Shown here: in pieces, positions 58,289-64,000 of the stretch | Numbering within the stretch: position 1 is the stretch's first letter | Layout: the number at the start of each line of letters is the position of its first letter | Assembly: GCF_030814115.1 (NCBI RefSeq) | Contig: NZ_JAUSUP010000003.1 | Location: forward strand, 124,001 to 188,000 | Length of the DNA: 64,000 nucleotides | Direction: 5' to 3' | Source of the DNA: Alkalibacillus filiformis | Lineage (GTDB): Bacteria; Bacillota; Bacilli; Bacillales; Alkalibacillaceae | Notes under the pieces: model-generated | Told to the model about the DNA's origin: nothing | Seen by the model: the letters and a program-made list of their open reading frames with translations, nothing else | The model's database searches: none | Made by a program: the position numbers and the translations under genes

Positions 58289-59047
58289 ATGGGGATTGTA
58301 ATAGATCGTCAACTTGTTGATGATATTCCAATATTAATGATACATGAACAAGATACACAAGCAGCACCACTACCAGTTGTTATCTATTTTCATGGGTTCA
58401 CAAGTGCGAAGGAGCAAAACTTGCCAATTGCTTATTTATTAGCTAATCAAGGTTATCGTGTCATTCTTCCTGAAGCTCTTCATCATGGTGAAAGAAGAGG
58501 AGATATAACTGATGATGACATTCAGTTTGCTTTTTGGAAGATTGTACAGCACAACCTAGTTGATATGCATAAATTAATGAACTGGTTAACACAAAGTGGC
58601 TTGTTAGAAGCTGGACGATTAGGAGTTGCTGGAACAAGTATGGGTGGAATTACAACAGCAGCTGCTCTAACGCAGTTTGAACAAGTAAAAGTAACAGGTC
58701 TTATGATGGGATCAGCTAAGCTTCAGTATATGGCTCATTATTTACTAAAAGGAATTGAGCAACAAGGGATTGAGTTACCATACACTGGTGAGGAAATTAC
58801 AGCACAAATAGATGAACTAAGTAAAATCGACTTATCTCAACAAATAGAAGTCATTAATGGACGTCCAATTTTAATATGGCACGGAGAAGAAGATCGTGTT
58901 GTACCTTTTGACCATGCTGTTGATTTTTATGAACAGCTGGAGCGAAACGGTGAAAACGTGAAATTCATTAGCGAAAAAGGTCGTGACCATAAAGTGAGTC
59001 GTGAAGGTATGATTGAATTGACAAATTGGATAAAAACTTATTTATAA
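58289..59047 (+). CDS. yitV: Alpha/beta hydrolase YitV
   Basis: An esterase-like alpha/beta hydrolase of 252 residues. The nucleophile elbow is GTSMGG (115-120, Ser117); the oxyanion loop is FHGFTSAKEQN at 34-44. The acid is the Asp in WHGEEDRVVPF and the His is in GRDHKVSREG. Length and sequence agree with B. subtilis YitV. AAGGGAGG precedes the ATG. It is followed by yitW. Confidence 0.9.
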   Translation: MGIVIDRQLVDDIPILMIHEQDTQAAPLPVVIYFHGFTSAKEQNLPIAYLLANQGYRVILPEALHHGERRGDITDDDIQFAFWKIVQHNLVDMHKLMNWLTQSGLLEAGRLGVAGTSMGGITTAAALTQFEQVKVTGLMMGSAKLQYMAHYLLKGIEQQGIELPYTGEEITAQIDELSKIDLSQQIEVINGRPILIWHGEEDRVVPFDHAVDFYEQLERNGENVKFISEKGRDHKVSREGMIELTNWIKTYL

Positions 59048-59121
59048 TTCGTTTATTTTACTTTAAAATTAAGTACAATCATGTTTATAATAAAGTAAGA
59101 ACGTTTGAAGGAGGACTATGC

Positions 59122-59433
59122 ATGGATCAGGCATTAGAAGAGAATCTGTGGGGTGCTGTTGAAAATGTTATTGACCCTGAGCTAGGGATTGATATTGTAA
59201 ACTTAGGGCTTGTTTATAATATCGATTTAGATGATGAAGGTATAGCGACAGTAACAATGACATTAACGGCGATGGGTTGTCCACTTGCGGCAACAATTGA
59301 ATCAGATGTTAAAAATGCACTTTCAGATATACCTGAAGTTGATGATGTAGAAGTTAATATCGTATGGAATCCACCATGGACGAAAGATCGTATGTCTCGT
59401 TATGCGAAAATTGCACTTGGTATTCCAGACTAA
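59122..59433 (+). CDS. yitW: MIP18/DUF59 iron-sulphur assembly protein YitW
   Basis: A 103-residue protein of the MIP18 (SufT/PaaD-like) family that helps to mature iron-sulphur proteins. The family pattern is VIDPELGIDIVNLGLVYNIDLDDEGIATVTMTLTAMGCPLAATI, with the conserved Cys in MGCPL, and the ending WNPPWTKDRMSRYAKIALGI. I chose ATG 59122 because AAGGAGGAC is seven bases upstream; an open frame back to 59026 has no site. Order yitV-yitW as in B. subtilis. Terminator directly after. Confidence 0.92.
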   Translation: MDQALEENLWGAVENVIDPELGIDIVNLGLVYNIDLDDEGIATVTMTLTAMGCPLAATIESDVKNALSDIPEVDDVEVNIVWNPPWTKDRMSRYAKIALGIPD

Positions 59434-59440
59434 AACTAAT

Positions 59441-59481
59441 AAAAAGACCGACTGTGATTTTTAAACACAGTCGGTCTTTTT
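59441..59481. terminator. Bidirectional terminator
   Basis: AAAAAGACCGACTGTG / CACAGTCGGTCTTTTT, a 16-bp perfect stem with a 9-base loop between convergent yitW and uppP. Confidence 0.9.
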
Positions 59482-59486
59482 ATTTA

Positions 59487-60299
59487 TTATAAGAAAATAA
59501 CAACTAATGCCCCTATTGCCATACAATAATAAGCGAAGTATTTCAATTTGCCAGCTGTCATAATGTTAATAAATAGTAATAACGCAAAGTATGATGCGAT
59601 TATTGTTGCCCCTAGTGCAATTAGATATAAAACGAACTGGTTAGATAATTCTGGAGTACTTAAAACGTCACTAACAGCAAAAACCATCGTTCCTATACTG
59701 ACTGGTATATACATAAGGAAAGAAAACTTTAAAGCACTACGTCTGTTAAAGCCGACTAACATAGCAGCCACAATCGTTGCACCAGACCTACTAATTCCAG
59801 GAATTAATGCGAGTGATTGGGCAAAACCGACGATTACAGCATCTGTTAATGTAATTTCGGCATCCCCTTTATACCCTTTCAAATTTCGAATAATCCACAA
59901 TGCAATAGCTGTTAAAATCAAAGTGACTCCAACGATTTTCACATGTTCAGAAATTCCGCCAATTGTATCGTTGAACAAAACTCCTATAACTCCAGCTGGA
60001 ATCGTAGCCATAAACAATAAGAATAGGTAATAAAAATCTTGCTGTGTATTTTGCTCTCGCTTTATTAAGTAACGGCTGCCGTTAATCATAAGCTGCCAAA
60101 TGTCTTCTCGGTAAATAATAATGACAGCAATAAGTGATCCGAAGTTAATAAAAGCTTCAAACGTGATGCCCGGGTCGTTCATGTCTAAAAGTTCTCGCAA
60201 AATCACTAAATGACCACTTGAGGAAACGGGGATCGGTTCAGTGAAACCTTGGAATAACCCTAAAAATAAATACCTTAACACTTCAACTAACTCATTCAT
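59487..60299 (-). CDS. uppP: Undecaprenyl-diphosphatase UppP
   Basis: Recycles the cell-wall lipid carrier by dephosphorylating undecaprenyl diphosphate; also gives bacitracin tolerance. The 270-residue protein has eight helices with the two catalytic motifs GFTEPIPVSSSGHLVI and PGISRSGATI. I start at ATG 60299 (MNELVEVLRYLF); AAGGAGG lies 12 bases upstream, slightly far, but the frame upstream to 60446 has no sensible coding or site and overlaps the divergent gene. All motif residues are intact. Confidence 0.93.
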   Translation of the reverse strand: MNELVEVLRYLFLGLFQGFTEPIPVSSSGHLVILRELLDMNDPGITFEAFINFGSLIAVIIIYREDIWQLMINGSRYLIKREQNTQQDFYYLFLLFMATIPAGVIGVLFNDTIGGISEHVKIVGVTLILTAIALWIIRNLKGYKGDAEITLTDAVIVGFAQSLALIPGISRSGATIVAAMLVGFNRRSALKFSFLMYIPVSIGTMVFAVSDVLSTPELSNQFVLYLIALGATIIASYFALLLFINIMTAGKLKYFAYYCMAIGALVVIFL

Positions 60300-60386
60300 T
60301 ATAAATGGAATCCTCCTTAAACCTCCGAAACTATGCACATGTACTGGGCTTTTTGAATACATTGTACTTAGAAAGGGGAGGTTACA

Positions 60387-60704
60387 TTGGTACATCATTC
60401 TAAAGAACACAAACTTGATTTGTGTCAAAACCACCTTAAACAACATGTTTTAGTTGAAACGACAACAGGCGATCAAATTGAAGGTTATGTCATTGAAGTG
60501 GATGATGAGCATGTCCATTTAGTTGTACCGTCACAACAAATTCCTCATCTACCTGTTCGTGCTTATGGCGGCTATGGTCCTTATGGAGGTTATTACGGTG
60601 GTGGATATGGCCCGTACTATGGCTATCCACCATATGAATATGGCCTTAGTCGTTTAATTATTCCTTTAACTTTTGTTGCAGCATTAAGTTTACTGCCTTG
60701 GTAG
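60387..60704 (+). CDS. Small protein with Sm-like head and Gly/Tyr-rich tail
   Basis: A 105-residue protein starting at TTG 60387 with GGGGAGG eight bases upstream. The first half, LKQHVLVETTTGDQIEGYVIEVDDEHVHLVVP, resembles a short Sm-type or Hfq-like beta barrel. The second half is a GYGPYGGYYGGGYGPYYGYPP tract of the kind seen in spore-coat proteins, followed by a hydrophobic end (LIIPLTFVAALSLLPW). I suspect a spore coat or surface role. Similar Bacillus proteins are annotated as hypothetical. The Tyr/Gly repeat could allow cross-linking (inference). Confidence 0.7.
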   Translation: MVHHSKEHKLDLCQNHLKQHVLVETTTGDQIEGYVIEVDDEHVHLVVPSQQIPHLPVRAYGGYGPYGGYYGGGYGPYYGYPPYEYGLSRLIIPLTFVAALSLLPW

Positions 60705-60713
60705 GTGAAAAAA

Positions 60714-60746
60714 GAGGTTGACTTACCCTAATAGGAAGTCAACCTC
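60714..60746. terminator. Bidirectional terminator
   Basis: GAGGTTGACTT / AAGTCAACCTC, an 11-bp perfect stem between convergent genes. Confidence 0.8.
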
Positions 60747-60751
60747 GTTTG

Positions 60752-60931
60752 CTATTCGTTCGGCTTGTCTTTAAGTACGACTTCACTTAAAATTACCGCA
60801 ACTAAAGTGAATGTAACTGCGATTGCAACAGTACCTGTAAGATCAAATGAATATCCAGCCATGCTACTGATTACATATACAATCATTGCACTAAGTAAAA
60901 AGCTCCAAATAGCTGTCCAAATTAAACGCAT
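60752..60931 (-). CDS. yjzD: YjzD (DUF2929) membrane protein
   Basis: A 59-residue protein with two helices: MRLIWTAIWSFLLSAMIVYVISSMAG and GTVAIAVTFTLVAVILSEVVL. This is the YjzD family (DUF2929), located close to med and fabHA in B. subtilis, as here. I use ATG 60931 (MRLIW) because GAGGTG precedes it; GTG 60940 overlaps that site. Function unknown. Confidence 0.85.
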   Translation of the reverse strand: MRLIWTAIWSFLLSAMIVYVISSMAGYSFDLTGTVAIAVTFTLVAVILSEVVLKDKPNE

Positions 60932-61041
60932 ATTGTTCACCTCATTTATCTATACATTCCATACTATAGTTTATCAAAGCTCTAAAGAAAAATAAATATA
61001 AAAATTTTGGCGAATGTGTCAAACATTTAAGGAGAGTTTTT

Positions 61042-61329
61042 ATGAGAGTTTTTGTATACCCTTGTTTTGATCAATTTGGGTACCAGCTCGTAAATTATTA
61101 TTTAAATAGTGGTGTTGAAGTGGTAGGTACTGGATCACTTGAGACCGATGATGAAATGTTTTATTTTGCGATGGTAGGACGTAATTCCAACTTCAATTTT
61201 GTTGAAGGAGAAGAGGTTGAACAGAGAGAGCCTTTCGACCAAGCGTTTTTAATCGGAGAAGATTTTAATGTAAATGCTAAGCAAATTTTTAAGTTATCGA
61301 CCAATGAAAATAAAAATTCAGACATTTAA
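61042..61329 (+). CDS. Unknown 95-residue protein upstream of med
   Basis: A 95-residue cytosolic protein: MRVFVYPCFDQFGYQLVNYYLNSGVEVVGTG looks like the first beta-alpha-beta of a nucleotide-binding Rossmann fold, and the rest is acidic with beta-strand character, far too short for a full Rossmann domain. AAGGAGAG precedes the ATG. It may be a stripped-down relative of the NAD-binding protein encoded before med in other Bacillaceae (YjaU position); I am not sure. The gene appears intact by its start and stop signals. Confidence 0.55.
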   Translation: MRVFVYPCFDQFGYQLVNYYLNSGVEVVGTGSLETDDEMFYFAMVGRNSNFNFVEGEEVEQREPFDQAFLIGEDFNVNAKQIFKLSTNENKNSDI

Positions 61330-61403
61330 TTTCTTGCTATTTTAATGAATTGCCACCACAATAGTTAATAAAAGATGAATTATACGTATCGGGGTGTCCA
61401 AGG

Positions 61404-62348
61404 TTGTATAAGTGGCTGTTTTTAATCATGATCACACCAATGATTTTATCGAGTTGTGGTTACTTTAATAGTGGACAACTTAATAATGTTGGGCTTTTAT
61501 TAGAAGGTACAATTCACGATGAAACGTGGGGACGTGGTGCATACTTAGGTAGTTTAAATATAAAAGAAGAGCAAAATGTCAGTGCCTTATTGCGAGAGAA
61601 TATCGATACTCATCGAGAAGCGGAAGAGGCTGTTCAAGACTTTGCTAGTCAAGGTGTAAATTTAGTGTTTGGACATGGAGAGAATTTTGGTCGAATGTTT
61701 GAACAGATGAACGAGTATCATCCTGATATTCAATTCATTTATTTTAATGGTCAAATCTTTGATCGTAATATTACGAGTGTTAATTTTGATGGCTATCATA
61801 TGGGTTTTTTCTCAGGAATGTTGGCAGCAGAAATGACTGAAACGAATCAAATTGGTGTCATTGCAGCCTACCATCATCAAGATGAAGTGCAAGGATTTTA
61901 TGAAGGAATCCAAGCAGTCGATTCCTCGATTAATACGATTATTAATTCTGTCAATAGTTGGCATGATCAACAACGAGCGATGATGATGTTTGATCAATTG
62001 TTGGATCAAGGTATTGATGTCATTTATCCAGCTGGTGATGGGTTTAATGTACCAGTTATTCGTGCAGCTGAACAACATGGCATATATGCAATCGGTTATA
62101 TTCATGATCAATATGATGTGGCACCTGAGACAGTTATAACTAGCACCGTCCAAGAGGTTGAAGGTTTGTATTCGGAAATTGCTCAAATGTATAACGAAGG
62201 AACGCTTCCTTCTGGGATTATGAATATTTCGTTTGACCAAGAGTATATCTACTTAGGGGAATATGGTGACGACGTTCCAATACATTTAGCGGCTCATATT
62301 GATGAGATGATTGAACAGTATATAGACACTGGAAGATTACCACAATAA
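61404..62348 (+). CDS. med: Med-like BMP-family lipoprotein, positive regulator of comK
   Basis: A 314-residue lipoprotein (lipobox LSSC, Cys18) of the BMP/PnrA substrate-binding fold. Patterns: VGLLLEGTIHDETWGRGAYLGSLNIKEE, VNLVFGHGENFGRMF, YHMGFFSGMLAAEMTETNQIGVIAAYHHQDEVQGFYEGI and IYPAGDGFNVPVIRAAEQHGIYAIGY. It corresponds to B. subtilis Med, which raises comK expression and lies upstream of comZ-fabHA. Here comZ is not present between med and fabHA. The start is TTG 61404 with a modest site. Either a nucleoside-type ligand or a signalling role is possible. Confidence 0.87.
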   Translation: MYKWLFLIMITPMILSSCGYFNSGQLNNVGLLLEGTIHDETWGRGAYLGSLNIKEEQNVSALLRENIDTHREAEEAVQDFASQGVNLVFGHGENFGRMFEQMNEYHPDIQFIYFNGQIFDRNITSVNFDGYHMGFFSGMLAAEMTETNQIGVIAAYHHQDEVQGFYEGIQAVDSSINTIINSVNSWHDQQRAMMMFDQLLDQGIDVIYPAGDGFNVPVIRAAEQHGIYAIGYIHDQYDVAPETVITSTVQEVEGLYSEIAQMYNEGTLPSGIMNISFDQEYIYLGEYGDDVPIHLAAHIDEMIEQYIDTGRLPQ

Positions 62349-62396
62349 TATTTTTTGCCATTTAGAAGAAAGTTATCTTTTAAATGGATTTATTTT

Positions 62397-62425
62397 TTGG
62401 TAAAATTAGAACCAGGTCATAATAT
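62397..62425 (+). promoter_or_regulatory. fabHA promoter with FapR-type operator
   Basis: TTGGTA (62397-62402) and TAATAT (62420-62425) are 17 bp apart. The 17-bp TTAGAACCAGGTCATAA at 62406-62422 matches the FapR site TTAGTACCTGGTACTAA at 13 of 17 positions and lies between -35 and -10. Malonyl-CoA would release FapR. Confidence 0.75.
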
Positions 62426-62460
62426 ATGATTATATAAGTTAATCGTTAGGAGATGACAGA

Positions 62461-63399
62461 ATGAAAGCAGGTTTAATTGGTACTGGACATTATGTACCAG
62501 AAAAAGTTGTCACAAATCATGATTTAGAGAAGATTGTTGATACATCGGATGAATGGATTCGTACAAGAACTGGCATTGAGGAAAGAAGAATTGCCTCTGA
62601 TGATATGAATACATCTGATATGGCATACGAAGCAGCGCGTGAAGCGTTAAATGAGGCTAATTTAAAAGCAGAAGAACTTGATATGATTTTAGTAGCTACA
62701 GTAACTTCTGATATGGGATTCCCTTCTGTAGCAAGTCAATTACAAGAACGTCTAGGTGCAAGACAAATTGCAGCAATGGATATTAGTGCTGCGTGTTCCG
62801 GGTTTATTTATGGCATTGTTACAGCTAAGCAGTTCATTGAAGCTGGAGTTCACGAGAATATTTTAGTGATTGGAGTGGAAAAACTATCTAAAATCACAAA
62901 TTGGTCTGATCGTAATACAGCAGTATTGTTTGGTGATGGTGCTGGAGCCGCTGTTGTATCTAATGTGTCTGAAGGAAAAGGAATTTTGTCACATGAGTTA
63001 GGAGCAGACGGAACAGGGATTCCTTACTTGCATCAGACAGATGAAGATCATATTTATATGAATGGTCGCGAAGTATTCAAATTTGCTGTTCGTCAAATGG
63101 GTGAATCATCACTTAATGTTGTTCATAAAGCAGGTTTAACGAAAGATGATGTTGACTATTTGGTTCCACACCAAGCGAATATTCGCATTATGGAAGCAGC
63201 GAGAGAAAAGTTAGAAATACCGCTAGAGAAAATGTCAAAATCGGTTGATCGATATGGCAATACGTCAGCGGCATCAATCCCAATCGCATTGTCAGAAGAT
63301 GTTAAAGCAGGTAGCATAAAAGAGGACGATGTCGTTGTGTTAGTCGGCTTTGGTGGCGGTCTAACTTGGGGTGCGGTTGCTTTAAAATGGGGTAAATAA
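62461..63399 (+). CDS. fabHA: Beta-ketoacyl-ACP synthase III FabH
   Basis: Starts fatty-acid synthesis by condensing an acyl-CoA (branched in Bacillus) with malonyl-ACP. The 312-residue protein has the catalytic Cys112 in DISAACSGF, His in [13 protein letters not shown] and Asn in [13 protein letters not shown], plus the RTGIEERRI and GGGLTWGA motifs. GGAGATG lies before the ATG. fabF follows 29 bp later. Genomic place (med-fabHA-fabF) and the FapR operator fit B. subtilis fabHA. All catalytic residues are present. Confidence 0.95.
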   Translation: MKAGLIGTGHYVPEKVVTNHDLEKIVDTSDEWIRTRTGIEERRIASDDMNTSDMAYEAAREALNEANLKAEELDMILVATVTSDMGFPSVASQLQERLGARQIAAMDISAACSGFIYGIVTAKQFIEAGVHENILVIGVEKLSKITNWSDRNTAVLFGDGAGAAVVSNVSEGKGILSHELGADGTGIPYLHQTDEDHIYMNGREVFKFAVRQMGESSLNVVHKAGLTKDDVDYLVPHQANIRIMEAAREKLEIPLEKMSKSVDRYGNTSAASIPIALSEDVKAGSIKEDDVVVLVGFGGGLTWGAVALKWGK

Positions 63400-63428
63400 A
63401 AGTATGAGGACTTTAGGAGGTTAAGGAA

Positions 63429-64000
63429 ATGTCAAAAAGACGAGTGGTCGTAACAGGTATAGGAGCTGTGTCTCCAGTTGGTAATGATGTTGAAACAATT
63501 TGGAACAATTTACTTGCAGGTCATGTTGGAATCGATACAGTAACTAAAGTGAATCCAGATGAATTTCCGGCGAAAATTGCAGCAGAAGTTAAGGATTTTG
63601 ACCCTTCATTATATATGGATAAACGAGAAGCAAAACGAATGGATCTATTTACACAGTATGCTGTAGCTGCTTCTAAAATGGCGTTGGATGACGCTAAACT
63701 TGAGATTGATGAAACATTAGCACCTAAAGCTGGTGTTTGGATCGGTTCTGGTATTGGTGGGTTGTCAACGTATGAGGAGCAGTTTAGAAAGTTTATGGAA
63801 AAAGGGCAGCGTCGTGTTAGTCCGTTTTTCGTACCGATGATGATTCCAGATATGGCTTCTGGTCAAGTTTCAATTATTTTTGGAGCAAAAGGAATCAACT
63901 CTTGTACAGTTACAGCATGTGCTTCAGGAACTAATTCAATTGGTGATGCGTACAAAGTAATCGAACGTGGCGATGCCGATGTTATGATTACAGGTGGTAC
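63429..64000 (+). CDS. fabF: Beta-ketoacyl-ACP synthase II FabF (5' part)
   Basis: The first 190 codons of FabF, cut by the window end. The reading frame has [20 protein letters not shown] at the start, [13 protein letters not shown] and the catalytic Cys164 in [30 protein letters not shown] precedes the ATG at 63429. It is expected to run about 410 residues in total. It shares the FapR-controlled promoter with fabHA and performs chain elongation. Confidence 0.95.
   Translation, partial: MSKRRVVVTGIGAVSPVGNDVETIWNNLLAGHVGIDTVTKVNPDEFPAKIAAEVKDFDPSLYMDKREAKRMDLFTQYAVAASKMALDDAKLEIDETLAPKAGVWIGSGIGGLSTYEEQFRKFMEKGQRRVSPFFVPMMIPDMASGQVSIIFGAKGINSCTVTACASGTNSIGDAYKVIERGDADVMITGG

Noticed and set aside
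1-64000. tRNA, rRNA, prophage, IS elements or replication origin
   Set aside because: No tRNA cloverleaf, rRNA-like sequence, transposase, integrase, phage structural gene or DnaA-box cluster was recognised in the window.

Overview
The window is a chromosomal segment of a low-GC, spore-forming, Gram-positive bacterium of the Bacillaceae. The evidence is a complete gerPABCDEF spore-germination operon with a sigma-K-like promoter, comK, med, yhfH, yhjD, Ku/LigD, AddAB, strong AGGAGG ribosome-binding sites and low GC content. As far as I recall, the gene order (yhfH-yhfI-lplJ, yhfU-yhfT-yhfS, lcfB, comK, yhjD/yhjE, addB-addA, gerP, yisL, degV/yitT/ipi, yitU-yitV-yitW, yjzD-med-fabHA-fabF) is a compressed version of the Bacillus subtilis 1.1-1.2 Mb region. 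Many exported proteins are strongly acidic, which hints at a halophilic or halotolerant member; I cannot name the species. There are no rRNA or tRNA genes, no CRISPR array, no prophage and no intact transposase.

Layout: 1-6.3 kb holds an acetyltransferase, yhfH, yhfI, lipoate ligase and the divergent NHEJ pair ku/ligD. 6.3-8.0 kb is an ArsR-controlled permease operon ending in two tiny double-cysteine genes. 8.0-9.9 kb is a decaying accessory patch: a truncated membrane gene, an isochorismatase-like hydrolase, a nucleotidyltransferase gene broken by an internal inversion, and a frameshifted zinc-ribbon gene. 10-15 kb carries accA, then a BirA-type operator and bioY-yhfT-yhfS plus two hotdog (MaoC-like) genes. 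15-20 kb has small accessory genes, a cupin with a repetitive His/Trp/Gln head, and lcfB under a FadR-type operator. 20-26 kb has a TrpXYZ-like ABC transporter, comK, a sarcosine-oxidase-like flavoenzyme, yhjD and yhjE. 26.5-33.7 kb is addBA. 34-39 kb has a DUF3231 protein, an Lsa-like ABC-F gene behind a structured leader, and zosA with a perfect PerR box. 39-41 kb is gerP. 41-44.6 kb is a membrane-protein cluster (DUF418, DUF2157, GDYXXLXY and two small proteins). 44.8-52 kb has rocD, yisL, a GH13 amylase-like protein that has lost its catalytic residues, a 280-bp repeat with terminal inverted repeats, degV, yitT and an ipi-like lipoprotein. 52-57 kb has D-amino-acid transaminase and a phnDCEE-type ABC transporter. 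57-64 kb has yitU/V/W, uppP, yjzD, med, fabHA and the start of fabF, which runs off the window.

Functional links: biotin uptake (bioY), acetyl-CoA carboxylase (accA), acyl-CoA ligases, thiolase, hotdog hydratases and fabHA-fabF make lipid metabolism the main theme. BirA-, FadR- and FapR-type operators can each be read directly in front of the expected genes. Competence is represented by comK and med, sporulation by gerP, yhfH and yhjD, and DNA repair by addAB and ku/ligD.

The most unusual items are three intergenic arrays of about 20.5-bp units, all lying between convergent genes; a 207-bp inversion inside a gene, bounded by TGTAAA/TTTACA; the catalytically degenerate membrane-anchored GH13 protein; the two CC microproteins next to the permease; and the mutually exclusive hairpins in front of the ABC-F gene.
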